Assembly: GCA_913778085.1 (NCBI GenBank)
Contig: CAJYXJ010000027.1
Location: forward strand, 56,781 to 120,780
Direction of reading: 5' to 3'
Length of the DNA stretch: 64,000 nt
Source of the DNA: an uncultured Chryseobacterium sp.
GTDB taxonomy: Bacteria; Bacteroidota; Bacteroidia; Flavobacteriales; Weeksellaceae
Position numbers and translations under genes: made by a program. Positions 7,379 through 15,426 of this stretch are shown here, one piece after another. Under the pieces are notes generated by a model. That model worked only from the letters and a program-made list of their open reading frames with translations. It had not been told where the DNA came from and made no database searches. Numbering within the stretch: position 1 is the first letter of the stretch; each line of letters opens with the position of its first letter.

Positions 7379-7963
7379 TTACTGTACAGCCAGTTGGTTG
7401 AAAGGAGTTAAAGCGTTGTCATCTTTCATGGTCTGACCGATGAATTCCTTTTTCTGATTTCCTTTCATCCTGTTTGCCGCATCGTTCCCGTTAAAGAAAG
7501 ACTCGCTTAGCTTGGTGGTAATTTCAGCAGGGTTAAAGTTTAATTTCGTATCGCCGTCTACACCCAGATATCCGTTCTTTCTGGTAAGGTTGGTGATGTA
7601 GTTATTGTAATTTGTTAAAGTGCCTCTGAACATGTTGTTGTGGTATTCCATGCATTTTTTTGCTTTTTTGGAAGAATTGTTCAGGATACAGTTGTTCATA
7701 TTGCCTCTGTAAAGCCTCCATTCGAGTTCGACCTTTCCGTATTCTTTCGCAAGAGCTGTAGTGCCATTGGAAAGAATATTGGGATCATTTTCTTTTTCAC
7801 TGACTTCCTTCAGATGCTTGATCACCAACGGAACTGTACTTTCGATTTTAGATTTAGCTTCACCTACCGCGCTGAAATCTGCTGCCGGAGAACCTTTTTT
7901 CTGGGCCGTCGTGAGGTTAAAAATAAGTAATAACAGTACAATTAATAAATTATATCTTTTCAT
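7379..7963 (-). CDS. Secreted protein of unknown function
   Basis: 194 residues with a clear signal peptide (MKRYNLLIVLLLLIFNLTTAQ). The mature part is polar and predicted helical, with two cysteines about 14 residues apart (NNCILNN, KKCMEYH) that could form a disulfide. No domain recognised. It stands alone, with about 250 bp to the DUF2945 gene and over 300 bp to blaI on the other side. Confidence 0.7.
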   Translation of the reverse strand: MKRYNLLIVLLLLIFNLTTAQKKGSPAADFSAVGEAKSKIESTVPLVIKHLKEVSEKENDPNILSNGTTALAKEYGKVELEWRLYRGNMNNCILNNSSKKAKKCMEYHNNMFRGTLTNYNNYITNLTRKNGYLGVDGDTKLNFNPAEITTKLSESFFNGNDAANRMKGNQKKEFIGQTMKDDNALTPFNQLAVQ

Positions 7964-8197
7964 GAGAAATTTTTAAAGCACTAAAATAAATATAATTTCC
8001 CGGTTTAAACAAATAGATTTTAATTTTATTTAATGAATTTTAACAAGTTTTAAGAATTTGTGTTGGAAAGTCTTTAATTTATATTGAATATTCACTTGAT
8101 AAATTATACTCGTTAAAAATTTAACAAATTTTAATAAAATTTATTTATTTGATTATCAATATGTTATTCAATTCGGATCTTTATCACTAAAAAAATA

Positions 8198-8228
8198 GTT
8201 GTTTGATTGAATTTTATTTATACATTTG
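8198..8228 (+). promoter_or_regulatory. Promoter of blaI operon
   Basis: GTTG at 8198-8201, 19 bases, then TACATTTG at 8221-8228: -33 matches three of four bases and -7 matches the Bacteroidota consensus fully. The -7 box lies inside the BlaI-type palindrome. Confidence 0.65.
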
Positions 8229-8233
8229 TATAA
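8218..8233. promoter_or_regulatory. Candidate BlaI operator
   Basis: TTATACA-TT-TGTATAA, a perfect palindrome with 7-bp arms, contains the TACA...TGTA core known from BlaI/MecI operators of Firmicutes. It overlaps the -7 promoter box, so a bound dimer would block transcription of the blaI-M56 operon. Confidence 0.65.
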
Positions 8234-8299
8234 CTAATTTCTTAGTGATATTGATTTCGTGGAAAATATATATCACCTTTAATGATAAATGAAAAGGAT

Positions 8300-8665
8300 A
8301 TGAAAAATCAGACGTTAACGAAGGCAGAAGAGCAGGTAATGCAGTATTTATGGAAACTGGAAAAAGGATTTCTGAAGGATATCCTCGATCTTTTTCCGGA
8401 ACCGAAGCCGCATACCAATACCGTTTCTACCATTCTGAAAGTGCTGAAAGAAAAAGAATTTGTGGATTACAGCGTATATGGAAGGCAGCACGAATATTTT
8501 CCGCTGGTTTCCAAGGAGCAGTACTCCGGCAAGACCATGAAAAGCCTGGTGAAAAATTATTTCAAAGGGTCCTATAAAAGTGCCGTTTCTTTCCTGGTGG
8601 AAAAAAATGAGATGACGGTGGAAGACCTTGAAATGCTTTTAAACGAACTTAAAAAGAAAAACTAA
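8300..8665 (+). CDS. blaI: BlaI/MecI/CopY-family repressor
   Basis: 121 residues from the ATG preceded by AAAGGA; an earlier ATG at 8282 would add MINEKD. The winged-helix part is clear (LTKAEEQVMQYLWKLEKGFLKDILDLF, then HTNTVSTILKVLKEKEFV as recognition helix), followed by a C-terminal dimerisation helix. Known mechanism: the dimeric repressor is inactivated when its partner M56 sensor protease is triggered. The partner starts 5 bp downstream, and a palindrome matching the family's operator core covers the promoter. Confidence 0.92.
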   Translation: MKNQTLTKAEEQVMQYLWKLEKGFLKDILDLFPEPKPHTNTVSTILKVLKEKEFVDYSVYGRQHEYFPLVSKEQYSGKTMKSLVKNYFKGSYKSAVSFLVEKNEMTVEDLEMLLNELKKKN

Positions 8666-8670
8666 AACCT

Positions 8671-10545
8671 ATGGAAACTGTACTTCTCTATTTCGGCAAA
8701 GTTATTTTATGTTCCGGTGTAACGTTTTTATATTATCAGTTGTCTTTAAAAGACAGGACGTTTCATCACTACAACAGATTTTATCTTTTGTCTGCGATGC
8801 TCCTCTCGCTGCTGCTCCCTCTGGTGAAGGTAGAAGACTTTACCATTGAAGTAAGCAGTGATATATACAAGTTGATAGATCAGGTACAGTTCAATACGAT
8901 TAAAAACTCAAACTATGACGACCTTTATTTTAGAATTATTCTTTCAGCTCTGGGACTGGTTTCTCTCTATTTTTTAGGGAGGTTTACCTACGGGATCTTC
9001 AGAATCCGCCAGCTGAAAAGCAGTTTTCCAAAAGAAACTTTTGACGGTATCAATTTTTACCGGACCAACCTTTCGGAAGCACCGTTTTCCTACTTTAAGA
9101 ATCTTTTCTGGAAGAATTCCATCATGCTGAATTCCGATGTCGGAAAGCAGATTCTGAAGCATGAAATGGTACATATTGAACAGAAACACTCTTTCGATAA
9201 AATCTTTATGGAAATTATCACTTCCGTATTTTGGTTCAATCCGTTCTTCCATATCATCAAAAAAGAAATCAGTTTAATCCACGAATACCTGGCCGATAAA
9301 AAGGCCGTGAAACAATCGGACACCCAAGCATTTGCGCAGATGCTTTTGGCAAGCCACTTTTCCGGAAACCCGTTGCCTGCCGCGAGTCCGTTTCTCAGTT
9401 CAAATCTAAAAAAACGATTAAAAATGTTACAGAAACCTAAAACCAAATTCGGTTATGCGCGTAGAATTCTAGCATTGCCGGTAGTATTTACAGTTGCGTT
9501 CGCCTATCTAGTGAATGCCAAAAACCAGGAGATCAAAGCCACCAATATCGAAATTAAAAAAGCGGTTGCCCAGATCGGAAATACACATCAGATCACTATT
9601 CAAAAAGCTCCGGTCGGTATTAAAAATGATACGATTGTTCCGGATCCGAAAAGAAGTATGGCTACTCCAAAAATTTACAGAAAAGCCGACGATGATAGGA
9701 AGATTGCCGATCTAAGCCGGAAACTTCAGCAGAAAACAGAAATTCTGCAGAAACTTGAACCCAAAAGCGATGAATACTACAAAAATCTTGAAGAAATTGG
9801 AAAACTTTCCGGTGAGATCGGGAAAATAGCAAGTACGAAGGATTATCTCAATTCTGCAATGGTTATTAAAATGAATGGAAAAGATATTAATATCAATGAT
9901 TATTTCAAATCAAAAGAATGGAAAGATGAAGTGAAAAATCTTAAAGATCTCAATATTGAGATGCCGGAGATGCCGGAAATAAACTTTGATTATCCTGAAT
10001 CTCCACAGCCGCCTAACGCGCCTGAAGTGCCCAAAGTAAAATTCTACTCATTTAGAGATACAAAAGACTTGAAATGGTCACCGGGTACCGAAAACGAGAT
10101 TAGAATATCGGCATCCGGAAGAAAAGAATCTGCATCTACCGCCAGAAAAAGAGCCAAGCTTGAAAAAGAAAGGGCCCGGCTGGAAGAAAAAAGAGCCAAG
10201 CTGGAAGGCGAGAGGGCCAAACTGGAAGCGGAAAGGAGGGCGCTTAACGGTGACAGGGTGTATGTGTTCAGCAATGTTTCTAAAAAATTGCCAATTGACA
10301 GGAATTTTAGAGTGAATGCTGATAACATAAGAATTAATCTGAAAGATCAGTCTCTTGTAGGTTCTGGCATTAAAAATCTGAGCGGAAATACAGAAAATAC
10401 CAAAATCTACATTAACGGAAAAGAGTCTACCAATGCACAGATGCAGGCTTTGGATCCGAAAAATATCAGGTCGGTCAACATCAATAAAACTTCCACCGAC
10501 GGATCGAAAACCACCACCGGCGAGATCAGGATTGAAATAAAATAA
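8671..10545 (+). CDS. BlaR1-like M56 peptidase with coiled coil and plug-like C-terminus
   Basis: 624 residues. Residues 1-290 form the membrane-embedded M56 protease with membrane helices near 5-20, 38-55 and 88-108, zinc motif HEMVH (H164, E165, H168), and a helix near 265-282. The extracytoplasmic part has a Pro-rich stretch (PEMPEINF, PPNAPEVP), a highly charged heptad region of KRAKLE/ERARLE/ERAKLE repeats (nt 10145-10245), and an end (YINGKES, LDPKNIRSVNINK) resembling the plug segment of TonB-dependent receptors. No penicillin-binding sensor domain is present, so the trigger is unlikely to be a beta-lactam. Operon partner of blaI. Confidence 0.88.
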   Translation: METVLLYFGKVILCSGVTFLYYQLSLKDRTFHHYNRFYLLSAMLLSLLLPLVKVEDFTIEVSSDIYKLIDQVQFNTIKNSNYDDLYFRIILSALGLVSLYFLGRFTYGIFRIRQLKSSFPKETFDGINFYRTNLSEAPFSYFKNLFWKNSIMLNSDVGKQILKHEMVHIEQKHSFDKIFMEIITSVFWFNPFFHIIKKEISLIHEYLADKKAVKQSDTQAFAQMLLASHFSGNPLPAASPFLSSNLKKRLKMLQKPKTKFGYARRILALPVVFTVAFAYLVNAKNQEIKATNIEIKKAVAQIGNTHQITIQKAPVGIKNDTIVPDPKRSMATPKIYRKADDDRKIADLSRKLQQKTEILQKLEPKSDEYYKNLEEIGKLSGEIGKIASTKDYLNSAMVIKMNGKDININDYFKSKEWKDEVKNLKDLNIEMPEMPEINFDYPESPQPPNAPEVPKVKFYSFRDTKDLKWSPGTENEIRISASGRKESASTARKRAKLEKERARLEEKRAKLEGERAKLEAERRALNGDRVYVFSNVSKKLPIDRNFRVNADNIRINLKDQSLVGSGIKNLSGNTENTKIYINGKESTNAQMQALDPKNIRSVNINKTSTDGSKTTTGEIRIEIK

Positions 10546-10552
10546 TAAACAA

Positions 10553-10590
10553 AAGGCCGTGTAAGATTGAAAACCAGGCATGGCTTTTTT
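10553..10590 (+). terminator. Possible terminator after M56 gene
   Basis: Stem GCCGTG/CATGGC (10556-10561 / 10579-10584) with A-rich 5' flank and T6 3' flank. The loop is 17 nt. It may attenuate rather than stop transcription into the GLPGLI gene. Confidence 0.45.
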
Positions 10591-10674
10591 GTTACATTTC
10601 AGAAGTGTATGAGTGATTCGTTTAACAACATTCTTACGCAGAAAAATGGAAAATTAGAACCAATTAAATTAATC

Positions 10675-11580
10675 ATGAAGAAATTTATAGCTTTCGGATG
10701 TCTTGTCTTAGGCATTCTTACCCAGGCACAGATCAACCGTTTTTTCTACGAATACAAATTCATTCCGGATTCCAACAACCGGGAAGATGTGAAAAGCGAA
10801 ATGATGTACCTGGACATTGATAAAAACGGATCCAGCTATTACAGCCGCGATAAATTCGTTTCAGATTCCACTTCCAGGGCGGAAATTGAGAAGCAGGTAA
10901 AATCTTTTTCCGGGAACATCAGCGTCAACCGCAAAGAAAAGCCGGGTCAGGTTTCTTTTAAGGTTACCAAAAGCTATCCTGATTTTACCACTTATCTTTT
11001 CAGAAATATCGCTTCAGACCGATATAAGATCAAAGAAGACCAGAAACCCGAATGGAAAATCCTTCCCGATAAGCAAAAAATTGGAGAATACAATGCTCAG
11101 AAAGCCACCACCAACTTTGGCGGAAGAGAATGGATCGCCTGGTTTTCCACAGATCTCCCTTTTCAGGACGGACCCTATAAATTCTACGGACTGCCGGGCC
11201 TTATCGTAAAAATCGAAGATACGACGGGATCACATATCATGACCCTGGCCGGCAATAAAAAAATCGCAGAAGCACCTGCTTCCGAAAAAGAACCGGAGCT
11301 GCCGCAGAATATGAGGATTGTCGGAATGGGAGGAAAAGAGATCGAAGCATCGAAAGACCAGTTCAGGAAAGCATGGAAAGCTTACGTAAACGATCCTACC
11401 AAAAATATGAGGGAAATGGTGATGCAGAACAATGAAAATTCCAAAGTGATGTTCAAAGTAAAAACGTCAGACGGAAAAGAAATCTCAGACCCAAATCAGG
11501 TATTCAGGGAAATGGAGAAAAGAACCAAAGAATCACTGGCAAAAAATAACAATCCTATCGAACCGGATCTGGTAAAGTAA
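10675..11580 (+). CDS. GLPGLI family protein
   Basis: 301 residues from the ATG that starts a signal peptide (MKKFIAFGCLVLGILTQAQ); an upstream in-frame TTG would only add a non-signal extension. The name-giving motif YGLPGLIVKIED is present, preceded by WIAWFSTDLPFQDGPYKF as usual. GLPGLI proteins (TIGR01200) are exported proteins of Bacteroidota without established function, often beside TonB-receptor-like genes. Here it follows the M56 sensor, whose C-terminus resembles a receptor plug. A second GLPGLI gene lies at 35878. Confidence 0.9.
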   Translation: MKKFIAFGCLVLGILTQAQINRFFYEYKFIPDSNNREDVKSEMMYLDIDKNGSSYYSRDKFVSDSTSRAEIEKQVKSFSGNISVNRKEKPGQVSFKVTKSYPDFTTYLFRNIASDRYKIKEDQKPEWKILPDKQKIGEYNAQKATTNFGGREWIAWFSTDLPFQDGPYKFYGLPGLIVKIEDTTGSHIMTLAGNKKIAEAPASEKEPELPQNMRIVGMGGKEIEASKDQFRKAWKAYVNDPTKNMREMVMQNNENSKVMFKVKTSDGKEISDPNQVFREMEKRTKESLAKNNNPIEPDLVK

Positions 11581-11599
11581 TAACGTAATATTCATATTC

Positions 11600-11637
11600 A
11601 ACGGGGTGAAAAATCATTTTTCATCCTGTTTTGTTTT
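11600..11637 (+). terminator. Terminator of the blaI-M56-GLPGLI cluster
   Basis: 14-bp stem (11600-11613 / 11617-11630, two G-U pairs), 3-nt loop, followed by TTTTGTTTTTA. Confidence 0.75.
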
Positions 11638-11681
11638 TATTACCTTTAAACAAGAAACCAACACCTCACAAATAACGAACT

Positions 11682-12254
11682 ATGACAGAAAAAGAGAAAT
11701 GTGCACAGGGACTTTTATACAATGCCAACTATGACCAGGAACTGATTAACGAAAGGGTGGCTGCCAAAGACCTCTGCCAGGAATACAACAACCTTAAAAA
11801 TTCGGATTTCAGAGGCCGGATTTCCTTACTTAAAAAACTTTTAGGAAAAACAAAAGAAAATATCTGCATCGAACCTGCTTTCTGGTGCGATTACGGGTAC
11901 AATATTGAAGTTGGTGAAAACTTTTATGCCAACCATAACCTGGTGATTTTGGATTGCGCAAAAGTGATTTTCGGGGACAATGTGTTCATCGGTCCGAACT
12001 GTAGCTTTTATACAGCCAATCATCCGATCGATGTAAAACAGCGAAACGAAGGGCTGGAATCCGCATATCCGATCAAAGTCGGAGAAAATGTATGGTTTGG
12101 AGGAAATGTGGTGGTTCTTCCGGGAATTACCATCGGGAATAATTCAGTGATCGGGGCAGGAAGCGTTGTAACAAAAGACATTCCGGACAATGTGGTCGCT
12201 GTAGGAAATCCTTGTCGCGTCATTAAAAAGATTACGGAAAATAATCAGGTATAA
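11682..12254 (+). CDS. maa: Maltose/galactoside O-acetyltransferase-type enzyme
   Basis: 190 residues with the LbH_MAT_GAT architecture: an N-terminal helical maltose-acetyltransferase segment (KEKCAQGLLYNANYDQEL) and a left-handed beta-helix of hexapeptide repeats. The catalytic His is in FYTANHPID, and the end has the typical GAGSVVTKDIPDNVVAVGNPCRV. It transfers acetyl from acetyl-CoA to a sugar hydroxyl; the natural sugar is unknown. Single gene with its own terminator. Confidence 0.9.
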   Translation: MTEKEKCAQGLLYNANYDQELINERVAAKDLCQEYNNLKNSDFRGRISLLKKLLGKTKENICIEPAFWCDYGYNIEVGENFYANHNLVILDCAKVIFGDNVFIGPNCSFYTANHPIDVKQRNEGLESAYPIKVGENVWFGGNVVVLPGITIGNNSVIGAGSVVTKDIPDNVVAVGNPCRVIKKITENNQV

Positions 12255-12260
12255 AAAACA

Positions 12261-12295
12261 GGCGCGGAAACCAAGTTTCCGCGCCGCGTTTATTT
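12261..12295 (+). terminator. Terminator after maa
   Basis: Perfect 11-bp GC-rich stem GGCGCGGAAAC/GTTTCCGCGCC with a 3-nt loop (12261-12285); the T-tract is short. Confidence 0.7.
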
Positions 12296-12311
12296 ATCAT
12301 GTAATTAGCTA

Positions 12312-12965
12312 TTAAGCCAATTTCTGAGAATCTGCAATAAACTGAGCCAGTCCGTTGTCTGTCAAAGGATGTTTCAACAGGCTCAAGATCGGAGGCAGTG
12401 GAGAAGTGATCACATCAGCACCGATTTTCGCACAGTCGATGATGTGCATCGCGTGGCGGATGGAAGCCGCTAAAATCTCTGTTTCATACATATAATTGTC
12501 GAAAATAAGTCTGATTTCCTGGATCAAATTCAGTCCGTCCGTAGAAATATCATCCAGTCTTCCTAAGAAAGGAGAAACGTAAGTCGCTCCCGCTTTAGCT
12601 GCCAGAAGCGCCTGCCCCGGAGAGAAAATCAGCGTACAGTTGGTTTTAATGCCTTTATCTGAAAAATATTTTAACGCTTTGATTCCGTCTTTGATCATCG
12701 GGATCTTTACCACGATATTTGGATGGATAGCAGCCAGTTCGTCCCCTTCTTTGATCATTTCCTCGTAGGTCGTAGAAAGTACTTCTGCAGAAATATCCCC
12801 GTCTACGATCTCACAGATGGCTTTATAGTGGTTTTTAATCGCTTCCGCTCCCTGGATTCCTTCTTTTGCCATCAATGACGGATTCGTCGTTACTCCGTCA
12901 AGGATTCCCAGATCTTTCGCTTCTTTGATCTGCTCTAAATTAGCCGTGTCAATAAAAAATTTCAT
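12312..12965 (-). CDS. tal: Transaldolase (TalC/fructose-6-phosphate aldolase-like)
   Basis: 217 residues, the short transaldolase class. [13 protein letters not shown] and [14 protein letters not shown] are signature stretches, and the Schiff-base Lys is K87 in [39 protein letters not shown] completes the barrel. It carries out dihydroxyacetone transfer in the non-oxidative pentose phosphate pathway or aldol cleavage of fructose 6-phosphate; sequence alone does not settle which. A promoter box lies close upstream. Confidence 0.93.
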   Translation of the reverse strand: MKFFIDTANLEQIKEAKDLGILDGVTTNPSLMAKEGIQGAEAIKNHYKAICEIVDGDISAEVLSTTYEEMIKEGDELAAIHPNIVVKIPMIKDGIKALKYFSDKGIKTNCTLIFSPGQALLAAKAGATYVSPFLGRLDDISTDGLNLIQEIRLIFDNYMYETEILAASIRHAMHIIDCAKIGADVITSPLPPILSLLKHPLTDNGLAQFIADSQKLA

Positions 12966-12986
12966 TTGTTTTGAGATTTATTTATA

Positions 12987-13018
12987 CAAAGATAGTCATT
13001 CCGTTTTTGAGAAGGAAA
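12987..13018 (-). promoter_or_regulatory. Promoter of transaldolase gene
   Basis: On the minus strand TTTC (13018-13015), 20 bases, TATCTTTG (12994-12987), 21 bp before the start codon. Confidence 0.6.
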
Positions 13019-13040
13019 TTAATTTTGGTTAAGGTTAAGA

Positions 13041-13960
13041 GGTGAATGGTGAATGGTCAATCCGCTTCGCTTGTCAATTTAAAAAAAATTTTCAATCATA
13101 AAACCGCAAACCATACCTTAACCGCAATTCCACTCCCTCGGAGGGGTGGCGAAAATTCTGAAGGAATTTTTGACGGGGTGGTTTTAAGCCGCCGCATTTT
13201 AAAAGTGAATAGTGAATGGTGAATCCACTTCGCTTGTCAAATTAAAAAAAGTTTTCGATTTCAATCATAAAACCGCAAACCATACCTTAACCGCAATTCC
13301 ACTCCCTCGGAGGGGTGGCAAAAATTCTGAAGGAATTTTTGACGGGGTGGCTTTTAAGCCGCCGCATTTTAGAAGTTAATGGTGAATGATCAATCCGCTT
13401 CGTTTGTCAATTTAAAAAAAGTTTCGATTTCAATCATTAAACCGCAAAACCATACCTTAACCGCAATTCCACTCCCTCGGAGGGGTGGCAAAAATTCTGA
13501 AGGAATTTTTGACGGGGTGGTTTTAAGCCGCCACATTTTAAAAGTGAATGATGAATGTTCAATCCGCTCCGCTTGTCAATTTAAATAAAGTTTCGCTTTT
13601 CAATCATAAAACCGCAAACCATACCTTAACCGCAATTCCACTCCCTTGGAGGGGTGGCGAAAATTCTGAAAGAATTTTTGACGGGGTGGTTTGAGCCGCA
13701 GCACTTTAAAAGTAAATGGTGAATGGCCAATCCGCTCCGCTTATCAATTTAAATAAAGTTTCGCCTTTCAATCATAAAACCGCAAACCATACTTTAACCG
13801 CAATTCCACTCCCTTGGAGGGGTGGCGAAAATTCTGAAGGAATTTTTGACGGGGTGGTTTTAAGCCGCCATATTTTAAAAGTGAATGATGAATCCGCTTC
13901 GCTTGTCAATTTAAAATTCACCATTCACCTGCGAAGCAGAATTGACTGTTGACATTAAAA
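13041..13960. repeat. Tandem array of about 166-bp repeats (5 full units plus a partial)
   Basis: The landmark AATCCGCTTCG-like box recurs at 13059, 13222, 13392, 13561, 13729 and 13891 (periods 163, 170, 169, 168, 162). Each unit holds GTGAATGGTGAATGGTCAAT, an AT linker, ACCGCAAACCATACCTTAAC, the near-palindrome CCACTCCCTCGGAGGGGTGG and the hairpin AAAATTCTGAAGGAATTTT. The last partial unit faces an inverted copy of its own start (AATTCACCATTCACC, 13917-13930). Units differ by scattered substitutions. Open frames in it are by-products of repetition. No gene is expected here. Confidence 0.9.
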
Positions 13961-13969
13961 AACAGTAAA

Positions 13970-13998
13970 CAAAAAAGATCCGAAAAAATCGGATCTTT
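13970..13998 (-). terminator. Terminator of TPR gene
   Basis: 10-bp perfect stem AAAGATCCGA/TCGGATCTTT (13974-13983 / 13989-13998); read on the minus strand it is followed by TTTTTTGTTT. Confidence 0.85.
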
Positions 13999-14003
13999 CA
14001 ACA

Positions 14004-14552
14004 TTATGAATTTAAAGCCTGGCTTAATTTTACCGCATCCTGATTGCTTGGATCGTATTGCAATGATTTGGCAATATGTTCTTTCGCTTTATCAGGATTG
14101 CTTTGCTGTTCGGAGAATGCGACATAAAAATAGGCATAAGCCAAGTTCTTTTTATTCTGCTCTATTTCTTCCGGTTTTACGGTAGCGATATATTTCTCAT
14201 AAGCCAGTTTGGCGTTGGCATCATCTTTCGCTGACTGATAGGCATAGGCCTGACTGTAATACGATGGTGCCCAATCCGGCAACAATGCCGATATTTTCTT
14301 CCAGGTAGCTACCGCATTGGTCCAGTCGGATGCTTCCTGATACACTCCGGCTAGCTGAGCAAGAGATTCCGTATCTTTAGGATTAGCTTCGATTTTCTTT
14401 TTAAGTGCATCGATGGCTGGATTCCCGGCGGCCTGAACCGTTGTGGTAGTGGTTGCACTGTCCGTCTGAGTTGTTTGTGCGTTGGCAAAACTTACGGCTC
14501 CTGTCAATATTAAACCTAATAAAAGGTTTATGTTCATTTTTGTCATTTTCAT
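14004..14552 (-). CDS. Secreted tetratricopeptide repeat protein
   Basis: 182 residues with a signal peptide (MNINLLLGLILTGAVSFANAQ); three ATGs near the start leave a few residues of uncertainty. A short Thr-rich linker (SATTTTTVQ) is followed by TPR units (DTESLAQLAGVYQEASDWTNAVATW, APSYYSQAYAYQSAKDDANAKLAY, AYAYFYVAFSEQQSNPDKAKEHI). TPRs mediate protein-protein contacts in the periplasm. No enzyme motif. Partner unknown. Confidence 0.85.
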   Translation of the reverse strand: MKMTKMNINLLLGLILTGAVSFANAQTTQTDSATTTTTVQAAGNPAIDALKKKIEANPKDTESLAQLAGVYQEASDWTNAVATWKKISALLPDWAPSYYSQAYAYQSAKDDANAKLAYEKYIATVKPEEIEQNKKNLAYAYFYVAFSEQQSNPDKAKEHIAKSLQYDPSNQDAVKLSQALNS

Positions 14553-14674
14553 AATTCCTACATTTTAAACGTGTTATAAAGGTAGAAAATTCCATTTTTA
14601 CTAAAAAATAAAATTCAGAAGCTTTAAGGTTTTTTAGAAAACATTAACGGGATCAACTATTTTTTTACCATAAT

Positions 14675-14705
14675 TTTAGATTCGCAACGGTTTGGATTAT
14701 CTTTG
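14675..14705 (+). promoter_or_regulatory. Promoter of pepE
   Basis: TTTA at 14675-14678, 19 bases, then TATCTTTG at 14698-14705, 24 bp before the pepE start. Confidence 0.65.
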
Positions 14706-14729
14706 TAAGAGACAATTAGCTCAAAAATT

Positions 14730-15422
14730 ATGAACATCATACTCGCATCCACTTCCACGCTTTTTGGCGGACAATATCTTGACTATTTAAGAGAAGAGAT
14801 CATTACATTATATAAAGGAATTGATGAAATCGTTTTCATTCCTTTTGCAAGACCTGGCGGAATTTCCCATGAAGACTATACGGCAAAAGCAAAGTCTTTC
14901 TTTGAAACCCTGAATATCCACGTGAAAGGGCTCCACGAATTCAATGATAAAGTAAAAGCGGTTAACCAGGCCAAAGGCTTTTTTACCGGCGGCGGAAATA
15001 CGTTTCTGTTGGTTAAAACGTTGCATGAAGAAAAGCTGATGAATGTACTGAAGGAAAATATAGAAAGCGGAAAACCTTACCTGGGATGCAGTGCCGGAAG
15101 CAACATCGGCGGACAGAATATGAAAACCACGAACGATATGCCCATTGTTTATCCTCCAAGTTTCGACTGTATGAGACTGGTTCCTTTTAACATCAATCCG
15201 CATTATCTCGATCCGAATCCCGATCTGAAGCATAACGGCGAAACCAGAGAAACAAGGATTAAAGAATTCCTGACACAGAATGATATTAAGGTAGTAGGGC
15301 TCCGCGAAGGCAACTGGATCCGCAGAACCGGCGACCGGATTACCGTGGAAGGTACGGAACTGACGAGAATTTTCGAAAAAAACAGGGAGCCGTACGAAAT
15401 CGAAGCGGGTTCGGAGCTTTAG
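14730..15422 (+). CDS. pepE: Dipeptidase E (alpha-aspartyl dipeptidase, S51)
   Basis: 230 residues, cytoplasmic. The nucleophile elbow is GCSAGSNIGG with Ser121; FFTGGGNTFLLVKTL and NPHYLDPNPD are other conserved segments. It hydrolyses dipeptides with N-terminal Asp. This complements the isoaspartyl peptidase at 58.4 kb but is not linked to it. It overlaps nothing; the next gene starts 4 bp after its stop, so the two are probably co-transcribed. Confidence 0.93.
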   Translation: MNIILASTSTLFGGQYLDYLREEIITLYKGIDEIVFIPFARPGGISHEDYTAKAKSFFETLNIHVKGLHEFNDKVKAVNQAKGFFTGGGNTFLLVKTLHEEKLMNVLKENIESGKPYLGCSAGSNIGGQNMKTTNDMPIVYPPSFDCMRLVPFNINPHYLDPNPDLKHNGETRETRIKEFLTQNDIKVVGLREGNWIRRTGDRITVEGTELTRIFEKNREPYEIEAGSEL

Positions 15423-15426
15423 CATT

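Larger units (their letters stand above)
7964..8299. other. AT-rich intergenic region carrying the blaI control signals
   Basis: No gene is visible on either strand. The first half is almost pure A/T. The second half carries an inverted repeat TATCACTAA (8182-8190) / TTAGTGATA (8242-8250) surrounding the blaI promoter and operator. Confidence 0.6.

Noticed and set aside
13379-13952. Two similar 69-78 codon frames in the repeat array
   Set aside because: They follow the period of the DNA repeats, share sequence only because of it, and lack start signals.
13041-13960. CRISPR array
   Set aside because: Period is ~166 bp, and the whole unit is repeated with no unique spacers; no cas genes nearby.
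14808-15425. 205-codon antisense frame opposite pepE
   Set aside because: Lies wholly inside a clear dipeptidase E gene, with no domain or promoter of its own.
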